The notes beneath the pieces were generated by a model. The model searched no databases. It was not told the DNA's origin and saw only the letters and a program-made list of their open reading frames with translations. From an uncultured Ralstonia sp. (lineage in GTDB: Bacteria > Pseudomonadota > Gammaproteobacteria > Burkholderiales > Burkholderiaceae), in NCBI GenBank assembly GCA_913056305.1, contig CAJXMR010000014.1, positions 1 to 50,925 of the forward strand: a stretch of DNA of 50,925 bases, written 5' to 3'. The position numbers and the translations under genes are program-made. This document shows, piece by piece, positions 1-8,995 of this stretch. Within the stretch, counting starts at the first letter, position 1, and every line of letters starts with the position of its first letter.

Positions 1-2
1 CC

Positions 3-1589
3 GAGTCCGTCAACGACGTGGCGACGGTGCAGCAGAACTTGTTCCGCGGTTTCGACCAGGCTTCGCTCGATCTGGAAACGCAGGCGCGCCTCACGCGTGG
101 CTTGCAGCGCAGCCTGATGCGTGCGCGCATGGTGCAGTTCGACACCGTGGCTGATCGTCTGTACCGCGTGGCTCGCCAGGCCGCGTCCGAGACCGGCAAG
201 GAAGTCCGCCTGTTCATCAAGGGCGGTACGGTGGAACTGGACCGCAGCGTGCTGGACCGCATGGGCGGCCCGCTCGAGCACATGATCCGCAACTCGGTCG
301 CGCACGGCATTGAGCTGGCCGACGAGCGCCGCGCCAAGGGCAAGTCGCCCGCCGGCGAGCTGACGCTCGAAGTGCAGCAGGAAGGCAACGAGGTCGTGCT
401 GCACTTCGTCGACGATGGTGCCGGCCTGAACCTCGAGCGCATCCGCGCCCGCGCGCTGGAGCGCCAGCTGCTGGCCCCGGACGAAGAGGCGAGCGACGCG
501 CGCCTGACCGAGATGATCTTCACGCCGGGCTTCTCCACCGCCGAGCAGGTGTCGGAGCTGGCCGGCCGTGGCGTGGGCATGGACGTGGTGCGTGCCGAGA
601 CCGTGGCCCTTGGTGGCCGTATCTCGCTGCAGACCACGCCGGATGTCGGCACGCGCTTCACCATCCACCTGCCGCTGACCACCGCAATTACGCAGGTGCT
701 GCTGGTGCGTGTGAGCGAGCGTGTGTATGCGATCCCGTCGGGCATGATCGACCACGTGCAGCAGCTGCGTCCGCAGTCGCTGGCGGAAGCCTACAACGCG
801 GCCCAGCTGCAGTTACCGGCCGGCCCGGTGCCGTTCCACTACTTCGGCGCGCTGCTGGAGGAGGGCAAGGTCGTCGCCGGCGGGCGCAAGTATTCGCCGG
901 CCGTGGTGGTGCGCAACGGCGCCGAGCGCGCCGCCGTGCACGTGGACGAAGTGATCGGCAACCGCGAAGTGGTGGTCAAGCACATCGGCCCGCACCTCGC
1001 GCGCCTGGAAGGCATTGCCGGCGCGACCACGCTGGGCGACGGCGAGATCGTGCTGATCTACAACCCGGTGGTGCTCACGCAGCGCTTCGAGCGCGAAGCG
1101 GCCGCCCTGGGCCTGCCGCAGAACGCTCAGGAGACCACCGGCGCGGTGGCCGAGCTGCAACGCAACGGCAGCACCGATGCCGTGCCGGGCCTGGCCACGC
1201 AGCCGATCATCATGGTGGTCGACGATTCGCTCACGGTGCGCAAGGTCACGCAGCGCCTGCTCACGCGTTCGGGCTACCAGGTCGTGCTTGCGCGCGACGG
1301 TGTGGACGCCCTGCGTCAGCTGCAGGAAGTCACGCCGGACGCCATGCTGGTCGACATCGAGATGCCGCACATGGACGGCTTCGACCTCACGCGCAACGTG
1401 CGCGCCGACGAGCGCATCGGCGCCACGCCGATCATCATGATCACCTCGCGTACGGCGGACAAGCACCGCCGCTACGCCGCGGACATCGGCGTGAACGTCT
1501 ACCTCGGCAAGCCGTACAACGAAGAGGAGCTGCTGCAGCACCTGCGCAACCTGATCGGCGCACGCGCGCCGGCAGCCAACGCCGGCTGA
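3..1589 (+). CDS. pilL: PilL/ChpA-type hybrid chemotaxis histidine kinase, C-terminal part (5' end outside window)
   Basis: The frame is open to the left edge, so only the last ~528 residues are seen and the true start lies upstream. Visible domains in order are a CheA-type dimerisation/ATPase region (N-box HMIRNSVAHG near nt 279-308, G-boxes VDDGAGL and LAGRGVGMDVV up to about nt 590), a CheW-like coupling domain (about nt 690-1090) and a C-terminal receiver domain (about nt 1200-1560) with the acidic pair in MVVDDS, the phospho-acceptor Asp in LVDIEMP (nt 1353-1355) and the conserved Lys in GKPY. The HPt modules would be in the missing part. Known role of this family: membrane-associated sensor kinase of the Pil/Chp chemosensory system that controls type IV pilus twitching. 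The receiver fused behind CheW is what points to PilL/ChpA rather than plain CheA. A strong terminator follows the stop codon. Confidence 0.85.
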   Translation, partial: ESVNDVATVQQNLFRGFDQASLDLETQARLTRGLQRSLMRARMVQFDTVADRLYRVARQAASETGKEVRLFIKGGTVELDRSVLDRMGGPLEHMIRNSVAHGIELADERRAKGKSPAGELTLEVQQEGNEVVLHFVDDGAGLNLERIRARALERQLLAPDEEASDARLTEMIFTPGFSTAEQVSELAGRGVGMDVVRAETVALGGRISLQTTPDVGTRFTIHLPLTTAITQVLLVRVSERVYAIPSGMIDHVQQLRPQSLAEAYNAAQLQLPAGPVPFHYFGALLEEGKVVAGGRKYSPAVVVRNGAERAAVHVDEVIGNREVVVKHIGPHLARLEGIAGATTLGDGEIVLIYNPVVLTQRFEREAAALGLPQNAQETTGAVAELQRNGSTDAVPGLATQPIIMVVDDSLTVRKVTQRLLTRSGYQVVLARDGVDALRQLQEVTPDAMLVDIEMPHMDGFDLTRNVRADERIGATPIIMITSRTADKHRRYAADIGVNVYLGKPYNEEELLQHLRNLIGARAPAANAG

Positions 1590-1604
1590 TCGCGCCAACC
1601 GCAG

Positions 1605-1645
1605 AAAACACGACGGGCCGGTGCGATACCGGCCCGTCGTGTTTT
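1605..1645. terminator. Bidirectional intrinsic terminator
   Basis: A perfect 18-bp inverted repeat (1605-1622 with 1628-1645, 5-base loop) begins with AAAA and ends with TTTT, with a G+C-rich core. It lies between the end of the pilL-like gene and the end of the convergent gene at 1669-2337, so it can serve both strands. Confidence 0.88.
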
Positions 1646-1668
1646 CGGGGGGCGCCTGCGTCAGGCGA

Positions 1669-2337
1669 TCAATTCGGCCTGGCCAGCTTGGCGCCGCACT
1701 CCCAGTTGCGCTCGCGCAGCTTGCCGATCTGCTCGACGGGCGGCGAGCGCCATTCGGCGGGCAGCGTGCAGGCGCGGTGCGAGGGGCGCTTGCTGTGCGT
1801 ATCACCGGGTTCGGGCTCTTGCGGCGGGATGTAGTCGTTGCGGATCTCGCCGGAGAGGGCGTTCACGCTTTGCGTCTGCGTCATGCCGGTCATGGTGTCG
1901 GCGGAGAGGATGTCCCACCCGGCGACGATCCAGCGGCCCTCACGCTGCGTGAGCACCCACTTGTCGCCCCATTTGTCGCGCGAGCCGCCGTAGTTGCCGG
2001 CAATCAACGAGCCGCGCTTGATCTCCAGCGTCTCGAACGGGTCGCCGTACACGCCGCCGCATTGCTTGCACAGGATGATGTCGTCGCTGGCCAGCGCCAG
2101 CTTGTCGCCGGTGTAGATGCGCAGGCGGCGCCCGGCGTCCGGGTCGGTCTTGGCGCTGAGCACGTCGATGCAGGCATCGACCGCGTCGGGCTTGCCGATC
2201 GGGCCGCGCACGCTGCGCTCGATGGTGTAGCCGGTATCGGGTGCGGCACACGGCTTGGCGCTGTCGTCAGCGCTGGCGAGCAGCGGTGCCATGGCGAGGC
2301 AGGCGGCGGCAAGACGGATCAGGAAAGTGGGGCGCAT
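1669..2337 (-). CDS. Hypothetical secreted/periplasmic protein
   Basis: I do not recognise this 222-residue protein. The ATG at 2337 is chosen because it puts a normal signal peptide at the N-terminus (MRPTFLIRL, hydrophobic core, then LLASA as a likely signal peptidase I site); a longer frame starting at 2418 would bury it. The mature part has several cysteines, including a CKQC motif near the middle, which could form disulphides in the periplasm, and patches such as GDKWVLTQREGRWIVAGWD that read like beta strands. It is convergent with the pilL-like gene and divergent from rsuA. No operon partner is evident and no function is assigned. Codon use is like the neighbours, so it is a credible resident gene. 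Confidence 0.6.
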   Translation of the reverse strand: MRPTFLIRLAAACLAMAPLLASADDSAKPCAAPDTGYTIERSVRGPIGKPDAVDACIDVLSAKTDPDAGRRLRIYTGDKLALASDDIILCKQCGGVYGDPFETLEIKRGSLIAGNYGGSRDKWGDKWVLTQREGRWIVAGWDILSADTMTGMTQTQSVNALSGEIRNDYIPPQEPEPGDTHSKRPSHRACTLPAEWRSPPVEQIGKLRERNWECGAKLARPN

Positions 2338-2460
2338 AGGGCAACCGACCGTGAGATCACAAGCCTTGCAGTATGGTGGCCCCCGCAGCCGATTGCCATG
2401 GCTTTGATCGGAGGGCATACAATCCGCCCGGTTTCTTCAATCTTCTATCTTGTTGCTGTC

Positions 2461-3213
2461 ATGACTGCTGCTTCCGCCCGTCTTCCGCTGTACCGCATCC
2501 TGCAATCCCAGGGTTTCGGCACGCGCCGCTATTGCAAGGACCTCGTGCTGGCGGGGCTGGTGTTCATCGACGGCGTGGAGATGGAAGACCCGGACGCCCA
2601 GGTCGACACCGCCGGCCTGGTCTTGGACGTGGATGGCGACCGCTGGACCTACTACGCGCGCGCCTACGTGATGCTCAACAAGCCGGATGGCGTGGAGTGC
2701 TCGCAGAAGCCGAAGCACCATCCGAGCGTGTATTCGCTGCTGCCGGTGCCGCTGCGCGAGCGCGGCGTGCAATGCGTCGGCCGCCTGGACCAGGACACCA
2801 CCGGCTTGCTGCTGCTGACTGACGACGGCCAGTTCGTCCATACGCTCACCAGCCCGCGCCACCAGGTGCCCAAGGTGTACGAGATCACCACCGCCGAACC
2901 CGTGACCGACGCGCAGATCGCCCAGTTGTGCGCCGGTGTGCTGCTGGCCGACGAGAATGAAAACGTTGCCGCGGCCTGGGCCGAGCGCGTGGACACGCAC
3001 CATCTGCGCATGGCCCTCACGCAGGGCAAATACCATCAGGTGAAACGCATGGTCGCCGCGGCAGGCAATCACGTGGCGGGGCTGCACCGCAGCGCCATCG
3101 GCGGCCTGTCGCTGGGCGAAGATCTGGCCCCGGGCGAGTGGCGCTGGCTGGAGGCCGCCGACCTGGAAGCGCTGAATACCACACCGGTACACATCGCCGG
3201 GTCGGGTGCTTAA
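2461..3213 (+). CDS. rsuA: 16S rRNA pseudouridine(516) synthase RsuA
   Basis: A 250-residue protein of the RsuA/RluB/E/F family. An N-terminal S4-like RNA-binding segment (about residues 9-55) is followed by the catalytic domain with the family signature GRLDQDTTGLLLLT at residues 107-120; Asp110 is the expected nucleophile. The segment TQGKYHQVKRMVAAAGN near the C-terminus is the second typical motif. Known role: isomerises U516 of 16S rRNA to pseudouridine during small-subunit maturation. The start at 2461 begins directly at the S4-like domain; upstream in-frame codons have no homology-like content. The gene stands alone and ends in a terminator-like hairpin. A related family member (RluE/F type) cannot be excluded by eye, but length and motifs fit RsuA. 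Confidence 0.88.
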   Translation: MTAASARLPLYRILQSQGFGTRRYCKDLVLAGLVFIDGVEMEDPDAQVDTAGLVLDVDGDRWTYYARAYVMLNKPDGVECSQKPKHHPSVYSLLPVPLRERGVQCVGRLDQDTTGLLLLTDDGQFVHTLTSPRHQVPKVYEITTAEPVTDAQIAQLCAGVLLADENENVAAAWAERVDTHHLRMALTQGKYHQVKRMVAAAGNHVAGLHRSAIGGLSLGEDLAPGEWRWLEAADLEALNTTPVHIAGSGA

Positions 3214-3221
3214 GCCACCAC

Positions 3222-3281
3222 AAAAAGCCCCACGAAGGTGGCGACTCCTCCAAATGAAAGGGCCACCTGCCGGGGGCTTTT
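3222..3281 (+). terminator. Interrupted hairpin, probable terminator of rsuA
   Basis: The outer stem AAAAGCCCC/GGGGCTTTT (3223-3231 with 3273-3281) encloses an inner stem AGGTGGC/GCCACCT (3236-3242 with 3262-3268). It sits 10 bases after the rsuA stop and 15 bases before the yqgE start, so yqgE needs a promoter within or just after it. Confidence 0.6.
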
Positions 3282-3295
3282 GGTAAACTAACCGC

Positions 3296-3868
3296 ATGGC
3301 CTCGCCGGACGCACACATCAATCTCACGAATCAGTTCCTGATCGCTATGCCCGGCATGGCGGATTCCACGTTTTCGGGCACGGTGGTGTACCTGTGCGAG
3401 CACAACGAGCGCGGCGCGCTCGGCCTCGTCATCAACCGGCCCATCGATATCGACTTGGCGACGCTGTTCGACAAGATCGATCTCAAGCTCGAAATCCACC
3501 CCCTCGCAGAACAACCCGTGTATTACGGCGGCCCGGTGCAGACCGAGCGCGGCTTCGTGCTGCATGACGCGATGGGTGCGTATTCGTCGTCGCTGGCGGT
3601 GCCGGGCGGGCTGGAAATGACCACTTCCAAGGATGTGCTGGAGGCCGTTGCCCACGGTGGCGGGCCGCAGCGTTTCATCCTGACTCTCGGGTACGCCGGC
3701 TGGAGCGCCGGCCAGCTGGAAGAAGAAATCAGCCGCAATGGCTGGCTGACCGTCCAGGCCGATCCCGACATCATCTTCAACGTGCCCGCCGAGGGGCGCT
3801 TTGCCGCCGCGCTGAACCTGCTCGGCATCAGTCCCGCCATGCTGTCGGGCGAGGCAGGGCATGCCTGA
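3296..3868 (+). CDS. yqgE: YqgE/AlgH family protein
   Basis: A 190-residue protein of the YqgE/AlgH (UPF0301, DUF179) family. Recognisable parts are the N-terminal [12 protein letters not shown], the following LGLVINRP and the YYGGPVQ motif near residue 80, all typical of the family, and the length is normal. The biochemical role of the family is not settled; AlgH of Pseudomonas was linked to alginate regulation. It almost always precedes ruvX (yqgF) in proteobacteria, and here the two overlap by 8 bases, which supports the assignment and indicates co-transcription. There is no obvious Shine-Dalgarno in front of the ATG, so the message may be nearly leaderless or the gene may depend on a promoter at the end of the preceding hairpin. 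Confidence 0.9.
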   Translation: MASPDAHINLTNQFLIAMPGMADSTFSGTVVYLCEHNERGALGLVINRPIDIDLATLFDKIDLKLEIHPLAEQPVYYGGPVQTERGFVLHDAMGAYSSSLAVPGGLEMTTSKDVLEAVAHGGGPQRFILTLGYAGWSAGQLEEEISRNGWLTVQADPDIIFNVPAEGRFAAALNLLGISPAMLSGEAGHA

Positions 3869-4295
3869 GCCGGCACGTCCGGCGATCGCCTCCGTGCCCG
3901 CAGAAGGCACCCTGCTGGCTTTCGATTACGGCGAAAAGCGCATCGGTGTGGCGCTGGGCAACTCCATCACGCGCTCGGCGCGGGCGCTGGAGACCATCCC
4001 CAACCGTTCGGTCGACTTCCGTTTTGCGCAGATCACGCGGCTGGTGAGCGAATGGCAGCCGGTCGGCTTCGTGGTCGGCATGCCTGTGCACCCCGATGGG
4101 GAAGAGCAGCCGATGATCAAGCTCGCCAAACGCTTCGGCAATCAGTTGCACGGCCGCTACGGCCTGCCTGTCACCTGGGTCGACGAGCGCTATTCGTCGA
4201 TCGCCGCGCAGGACGCCGGCGCCACCGATGACGTGCTCGACGCCGAGGCTGCCTGCATCATCCTCCAACAATACTTCGACGAGTCACACGCATGA
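3861..4295 (+). CDS. ruvX: Putative pre-16S rRNA nuclease / Holliday junction resolvase-like RuvX (YqgF)
   Basis: A 144-residue YqgF-family RNase H-fold nuclease. The first catalytic Asp is in [12 protein letters not shown] (Asp22), the second acidic motif is DERYSS near residue 110, and the last acidic residues are in [16 protein letters not shown]. Known role: processing of the 5' end of 16S rRNA precursor; an older proposal is Holliday junction resolution. It starts inside yqgE (8-base overlap) and its stop overlaps the pyrR start as ATGA, so translation is probably coupled along yqgE-ruvX-pyrR. The first ~15 residues ahead of the domain are a slightly longer lead than in E. coli. Confidence 0.92.
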   Translation: MPEPARPAIASVPAEGTLLAFDYGEKRIGVALGNSITRSARALETIPNRSVDFRFAQITRLVSEWQPVGFVVGMPVHPDGEEQPMIKLAKRFGNQLHGRYGLPVTWVDERYSSIAAQDAGATDDVLDAEAACIILQQYFDESHA

Positions 4296-4810
4296 CATCG
4301 CAACAGATCGATGCCGAGGCGCTTTACCAGAGCCTCGTCGCGCAACTGCGCACGCGGATGGCCGGTGGCCACACGTGGTCGGTGGCCGGAATCGTCAGCG
4401 GCGGCGCCTGGATCGCCAAGCGCCTGGCGCACGACCTCGGCCTGCCGGAATACGGCGTCGTCAACGTGTCGATGCACCGCGACGACTACGCCAAGAAAGG
4501 CCTGCACGCCCAGGCCCAGCCGACCACGCTGCCGTTTGACGTGGCAGACAGCCGCATCCTCCTGGTGGACGACGTGCTGGCCAGTGGCCGCACCATCCGC
4601 GCGGCCATCAACGAGCTGTTCGACTACGGCCGCCCGGCCGCGGTGGAGCTGGCCGTGCTGGTCGACCGCGGCGAGCGCCAGTTGCCTGTTGCGCCCGACT
4701 ACATCGGCGAGCGCATCACCTTGCCGGCCGACGAGTCGCTCGTGCTGAGCCAGGCGGGCGAGGGCGCATCGGCCCGCTTCACCTTCACGCGCGAGCCCAA
4801 GGGTGCCTGA
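4292..4810 (+). CDS. pyrR: PyrR-type phosphoribosyltransferase (pyr regulator/uracil phosphoribosyltransferase)
   Basis: A 172-residue type I phosphoribosyltransferase. The PRPP-binding loop [13 protein letters not shown] is at residues 89-101, and the flexible-loop region with [13 protein letters not shown] lies upstream. Known role: PyrR proteins bind pyrimidine nucleotides, can act as weak uracil phosphoribosyltransferases, and in Gram-positives attenuate pyr transcription. Placement directly before pyrB supports a pyrimidine link. I see no attenuator hairpin with a PyrR-binding loop in the short 54-base gap before pyrB, so RNA-based regulation here is unproven. The start overlaps the ruvX stop. 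Confidence 0.88.
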   Translation: MTSQQIDAEALYQSLVAQLRTRMAGGHTWSVAGIVSGGAWIAKRLAHDLGLPEYGVVNVSMHRDDYAKKGLHAQAQPTTLPFDVADSRILLVDDVLASGRTIRAAINELFDYGRPAAVELAVLVDRGERQLPVAPDYIGERITLPADESLVLSQAGEGASARFTFTREPKGA

Positions 4811-4864
4811 CCCTGTGCGCCGCACCGCTTTTGTTTTGATCGCTTCCGTTCGCCCACGTCTGTC

Positions 4865-5836
4865 ATGACCAAGACTTTCGCCAACCCGCAGCTCACGAAA
4901 AACGGCGAGCTCAAGCACCTGCTGTCGATCGAGGGGCTGTCGCGCGACATCCTCACGCACGTGCTGGACACCGCGCAGCAGTTCGTCTCCGTATCGGATT
5001 CCGACCGCGAGGTGAAGAAGGTGCCGCTGCTGCGCGGCAAGAGCGTGTTCAACCTGTTCTTCGAGAACTCCACGCGCACGCGCACTACGTTCGAGATCGC
5101 GGCCAAGCGGCTGTCGGCGGACGTGATCAACCTGAACATCAACGCGTCGTCCACCAGCAAGGGCGAATCGCTGCTGGATACGATCAACAACCTGTCGGCG
5201 ATGCAGGCCGACATGTTTGTCGTGCGGCATGCCAGCTCGGGCGCGCCGTACCTGATTGCCGAGCACGTCGCGCCGCACGTGCACGTGATCAACGCGGGCG
5301 ATGGCCGGCATGCGCACCCCACGCAGGGGCTGCTCGACATGTACACCATCCGCCACTACAAGAAGGATTTCTCCAACCTGACGGTGGCGATCGTCGGCGA
5401 CATCCTGCACTCGCGGGTGGCACGCTCCGACATCCATGCGCTGACCACGCTGGGCTGCGCCGAGGTGCGCGCGATCGGCCCGCGCACGCTGCTGCCGACC
5501 GGCCTGGAGCACATGGGCGTGCGCGTCTTCCACAACATGGAAGACGGCCTCAAGGGCGTGGACGTGGTCATCATGCTGCGCCTGCAGAACGAGCGCATGA
5601 GCGGCGCGCTGCTGCCGTCCGCGCAGGAGTACTTCAAGGCGTACGGCCTGACGCAGGAGCGCTTGGCGCTAGCCAAGCCGGACGCCATCGTCATGCACCC
5701 GGGCCCGATGAACCGCGGCGTGGAGATCGACTCCGCCGTGGCTGACGGCGTGCAATCGGTGATCCTGAACCAGGTGACCTTCGGCATCGCGGTACGCATG
5801 GCCGTGATGGGCATCGTGGCTGGCAACAACGACTAA
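4865..5836 (+). CDS. pyrB: Aspartate carbamoyltransferase catalytic chain
   Basis: A 323-residue ATCase: carbamoyl phosphate plus aspartate give N-carbamoyl-aspartate, the committed step of pyrimidine synthesis in the cytoplasm. The carbamoyl-phosphate loop [13 protein letters not shown] (STRTRT at residues 69-74) is intact, as are [12 protein letters not shown] and [11 protein letters not shown]. The N-terminus is about 15 residues longer than E. coli PyrB, as usual for the class of ATCases that pair with an inactive dihydroorotase. There is no pyrI regulatory gene; instead a catalytically degenerate dihydroorotase follows 8 bases downstream. In Pseudomonas the equivalent PyrB forms a dodecamer with PyrC', and the same architecture is inferred here. 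Confidence 0.95.
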   Translation: MTKTFANPQLTKNGELKHLLSIEGLSRDILTHVLDTAQQFVSVSDSDREVKKVPLLRGKSVFNLFFENSTRTRTTFEIAAKRLSADVINLNINASSTSKGESLLDTINNLSAMQADMFVVRHASSGAPYLIAEHVAPHVHVINAGDGRHAHPTQGLLDMYTIRHYKKDFSNLTVAIVGDILHSRVARSDIHALTTLGCAEVRAIGPRTLLPTGLEHMGVRVFHNMEDGLKGVDVVIMLRLQNERMSGALLPSAQEYFKAYGLTQERLALAKPDAIVMHPGPMNRGVEIDSAVADGVQSVILNQVTFGIAVRMAVMGIVAGNND

Positions 5837-5844
5837 GAAGATCG

Positions 5845-7122
5845 ATGAAACTGCATATCAAAGGCGGCCGCCTGATCGACCCGGCCAACGGCATCGACGC
5901 GCAACAGGATCTGTATATCGCTGCGGGCAAGGTGGTCGGTGTCGGCCACGCGCCGGCGGATTTCAACGCCAACAAGACCGTCGACGCGACTGGCCTGATC
6001 GTGTGCCCGGGGCTGATCGACCTCTCCGCCCGCCTGCGCGAGCCGGGCTTCGAATACAAGGCGACGCTCGAATCAGAAATGGCCGCGGCGATGGCCGGCG
6101 GCGTGACCTCGCTGGTGTGCCCGCCGGATACCGACCCGGTGCTGGATGAGCCCGGCCTGGTCGAGATGCTCAAGTTCCGCGCGCGCAACCTGAACCAGGC
6201 GCACGTGTATCCGCTCGGCGCGCTCACCGTCGGCCTCAAGGGCGCGGTGTTGACCGAGATGGCCGAGCTGACCGAATCGGGCTGCGTCGGCTTCTCGCAG
6301 GCCGATGCGCCGATGACCGACACACAGGTGCTGATGCGCGCGCTGCAATACGCGCAGACCTTCGGCTTTACCGTCTGGCTGCGTCCGGAAGACCCGTTCC
6401 TGGGCAAGGGCGGCGTGGCGGCAAGCGGCCCGCTGGCCTCGCGCCTGGGCCTCTCGGGCGTGCCCGTCATTTCCGAAACGGTGCGCTTGCACACGATTTT
6501 CGAACTGATTCGCAGCACCGGCGCGCGCGTGCATCTGTGCCGCCTGTCGTCGGCTGCCGGGCTGGAGCTGGTGCGCCGCGCCAAGGCCGAGGGCCTGCCG
6601 GTCACCTGCGACGTGAACGTCCACCACATCTCGCTGACCGACGTCGACATCGGCTACTTCAACTCGCAGATGCGCTTCGTGCCGCCGCTGCGTGCCGGCC
6701 GCGACCGCGACGGCATCGTGCGCGCGCTCATCGATGGCACCATCGACGCGATCTGCTCCGACCACACGCCGGTGGACGACGACGAGAAGCTGCTGCCGTT
6801 TGCCGAGGCTTCGCCCGGTGCCACCGGCCTGGAGACGCTGCTGCCGCTGACGCTGCGCTGGGCTACCGAGCACAAGGTCGAGCTGCCAAAGGCGCTGGCC
6901 CGCATCACCAGCGAACCGGCACGCGTGCTGGGCTTGCACGCCGGCTCACTGGAAGTGGGCGCACTGGCCGACGTGTGCGTGTTCGATCCGAACGCAACGT
7001 GGAAGCTGGAGCCGCGCAGCCTGCGCAGCCAGGGCAAGAACTCGCCGTACCTGGGCTTCGAGCTGGCCGGCCGCGTGCGCGCCACGCTGGTCGCCGGCCA
7101 CCTCGCCTATGACGGGCATTGA
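5845..7122 (+). CDS. pyrC: Dihydroorotase-like protein PyrC', probably non-catalytic
   Basis: A 425-residue protein with the full class I dihydroorotase fold, but the metal-binding HxH is missing. Where active enzymes read D-x-H-x-H-L-R-x-P-G, this one has LIDLSARLREPG, so His is replaced by Ser61 and Arg63. The later CSDHTP motif, carrying the usual catalytic Asp, is kept. Known precedent: the PyrC' proteins of Pseudomonas lack these histidines and serve as a structural partner that holds PyrB in an active dodecamer, while another pyrC elsewhere does the chemistry. Genetic context (8 bases after pyrB, then plsC overlapping its 3' end) fits this. Catalytic inactivity is inferred from the residues. 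Confidence 0.9.
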   Translation: MKLHIKGGRLIDPANGIDAQQDLYIAAGKVVGVGHAPADFNANKTVDATGLIVCPGLIDLSARLREPGFEYKATLESEMAAAMAGGVTSLVCPPDTDPVLDEPGLVEMLKFRARNLNQAHVYPLGALTVGLKGAVLTEMAELTESGCVGFSQADAPMTDTQVLMRALQYAQTFGFTVWLRPEDPFLGKGGVAASGPLASRLGLSGVPVISETVRLHTIFELIRSTGARVHLCRLSSAAGLELVRRAKAEGLPVTCDVNVHHISLTDVDIGYFNSQMRFVPPLRAGRDRDGIVRALIDGTIDAICSDHTPVDDDEKLLPFAEASPGATGLETLLPLTLRWATEHKVELPKALARITSEPARVLGLHAGSLEVGALADVCVFDPNATWKLEPRSLRSQGKNSPYLGFELAGRVRATLVAGHLAYDGH

Positions 7123-7921
7123 CCAGCGCGCGCAAGGCGCGCCGGCCGAGATGGGCGCGCAGTCGCCATCTCAACCGCAACGCAAGCACGTGCTGCGCAA
7201 GCTGCGCCTGCTGGTGCATCTGGCCGAAGGTATTGCCACCTGCGCACTGCTGTTCTGGTGGGTGCGGCCGCGCGCCAAGCAGGCGCTGATCCAGCGCTGG
7301 TCGCGCAAGCTGCTGGCGTTGTTCCGCGTCTCGCTGGTGGTGCATGGCGAGCCGGTGGGCCCGGCTGACCTGGCCGGCTCCATGCTGGTGTCGAACCACG
7401 TGTCGTGGCTCGATATCTACGCCTTCAATGCCTGGCACCCGCCGCGCTTCGTCGCCAAGTCGGAGATCCGCCAGTGGCCGGTGATCGGCTGGCTATGTGC
7501 GCAGACTGGCGTGCTGTTCGTCGAGCGTGGCCGCAAGCGCGATGCGCACCGCATCATGCACGTCATCGCTGACGCGCTGCGCAGCGGTGAGGCGATCTGC
7601 GTGTTTCCGGAGGGGACGACCTCCAGTGGCATGCAGCTGCTGCCGTTCCACGCCAATATGTTCCAGGCCCCGGTGACAGCCGCCGCGCCGATCCGCCCGC
7701 TGGCGCTGCGCTACCGCATCGCTGCCACCGGCGAGCTCACGAGCATTCCCGCCTATATCGACGATCTGTCGCTGCTCGATTCAGTCAACGCGATCCTGAA
7801 TGGGCCGCCGCTGACCGTGGAGGTGTTTGTGGGCCCGTCCGTGGCGCCGGAGATGGACCGCCGCGCGCTGGCCGAGCACAGCCGCCAGGCGGTGGCCATG
7901 CTGATGGAGCGGGCCGGGTAG
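7109..7921 (+). CDS. plsC: 1-acyl-sn-glycerol-3-phosphate acyltransferase
   Basis: A 270-residue PlsC-family acyltransferase that would make phosphatidic acid at the inner membrane. The catalytic NHVSWLD (NHx4D form, His97 and Asp102) and the substrate motif VFPEGTTS (near residue 165-172) are present, and a membrane-anchoring hydrophobic stretch lies at about residues 38-52. The gene starts 14 bases inside the 3' end of pyrC', a sign of translational coupling, and ends 10 bases from the convergent apaH. The first ~25 residues are polar and lack conservation signs, so a later start is possible. The family also includes lyso-ornithine lipid acyltransferases; the context does not decide between them. 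Confidence 0.85.
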   Translation: MTGIDQRAQGAPAEMGAQSPSQPQRKHVLRKLRLLVHLAEGIATCALLFWWVRPRAKQALIQRWSRKLLALFRVSLVVHGEPVGPADLAGSMLVSNHVSWLDIYAFNAWHPPRFVAKSEIRQWPVIGWLCAQTGVLFVERGRKRDAHRIMHVIADALRSGEAICVFPEGTTSSGMQLLPFHANMFQAPVTAAAPIRPLALRYRIAATGELTSIPAYIDDLSLLDSVNAILNGPPLTVEVFVGPSVAPEMDRRALAEHSRQAVAMLMERAG

Positions 7922-7931
7922 CCGGCGCCCG

Positions 7932-8783
7932 CTACGTCTTGTGCGCGAGCGGGTCCTGCACCTGCTCGCACGCCACCTGCACCACCTCGCGGCCGGCCGG
8001 CGCCAGCGTCATGCGCGCCGCCGTCAGCTTGCCGCCCCACACGCAGCCGGTGTCCAGGCCGAGCAGATCGTCTCGCATCACCAACCCTTTCGTCGACCAG
8101 TGGCCGAATGCGATCGGCGTGCCGCGCGTACGGCGCCCTGGCGCGTCGAACCAAGGTATGTGGCCATCCGGGGCGCCATCGGCGTCCTTGGTCTCGAACT
8201 CCATCGCGCCATCGGGCGTGCAGAAGCGCAGGCGCGTCAGGGCGTTGATGGTCAGACGCAGGCGGTCCATACCGGTGAGATCGTTGCTCCACTTGGCGGG
8301 GTGGTTGCCGAAGGCGTCGGCCAGGAAAGTCTTCCAGTGGGGGCTGCGCAGTTCGCGCTCCACGGCGCCGGCCAGTTCCAGCACGTCGCCCGTCGTCCAT
8401 TGCGGCAGCACGCCGGCATGCACCATCAGGAAGCCGTTTTCGAAGATGGCCAGCGGCTGGTGGCGCAGCCAGTCGATGAGTGCGTCGCGGTCGGGTGCGG
8501 CCAGGACGTCGGCGAGGGTGTCGCGCTTGCCAGGCTTGCGCACACCCGCGGCCACGGCCAGCAGGTGGATGTCATGGTTGCCCAGCACCGTGCGTGCGCG
8601 CCCTTCCTCGCACAATGCGATGACGCGGCGCAGTGTGCCAAGCGAATCCGGGCCGCGGTTGACCATGTCGCCGACGAAGCGCAGAGGGGTGTCGGCGGGC
8701 AAGGCGGCCAGGAGGGTCTGGAGGGGGGAGCAGCAGCCTTGGAGGTCGCCGATGGCGTGGGGGACGGTTGAGGCGACGGTCAT
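7932..8783 (-). CDS. apaH: Symmetrical diadenosine tetraphosphatase ApaH
   Basis: A 283-residue metallophosphatase. The family's metal-binding blocks are all visible: GDLQGC at residues 12-17, GDMVNRGPDS, GNHDIHLL and later the His of HAGVLPQW. Known role: hydrolyses Ap4A to two ADP and removes Np4-caps from RNA. I chose the ATG at 8783 because the chain then begins MTVASTVPHAIGDLQGC, matching the usual spacing to the first motif; a GTG six codons upstream (8801) is also open. It is convergent with plsC and divergent from the polysaccharide cluster. Confidence 0.92.
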   Translation of the reverse strand: MTVASTVPHAIGDLQGCCSPLQTLLAALPADTPLRFVGDMVNRGPDSLGTLRRVIALCEEGRARTVLGNHDIHLLAVAAGVRKPGKRDTLADVLAAPDRDALIDWLRHQPLAIFENGFLMVHAGVLPQWTTGDVLELAGAVERELRSPHWKTFLADAFGNHPAKWSNDLTGMDRLRLTINALTRLRFCTPDGAMEFETKDADGAPDGHIPWFDAPGRRTRGTPIAFGHWSTKGLVMRDDLLGLDTGCVWGGKLTAARMTLAPAGREVVQVACEQVQDPLAHKT

Positions 8784-8865
8784 GTGAGGCGGGCGGCGCA
8801 CGTCGTGGCTGGTTGAGACGCACGCGCCTCAGTTGTTACAACGCGCTACAAAAAGATGGGGCCTA

Positions 8866-8897
8866 TTGGCAGGGCATACCCCGGGGTCGGATAGAAT
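8866..8897 (+). promoter_or_regulatory. Candidate promoter of the rfb/O-antigen cluster
   Basis: TAGAAT at 8892-8897 is a good -10 match, in the context GGATAGAATACG. The best upstream hexamer is TTGGCA at 8866-8871, but the 20-base spacer is long, so the -35 assignment is weak. Transcription from about 8904 would give a leader of roughly 90 bases before rfbB. No JUMPstart sequence was seen in this leader. Confidence 0.4.
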
Positions 8898-8995
8898 ACG
8901 CCACTTCTCACCGTACTTAACAATTCCGCCGCCACCCAAGGGGGCTCAGAGCGGATCCATGCGCGGGCGTTGGCTCGCGACAAGGAGCATAGAGT

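Noticed and set aside
813..1805. 330-codon minus-strand frame
   Set aside because: Overlaps the pilL-like gene and the strong bidirectional terminator; a product that translates a terminator is not credible.
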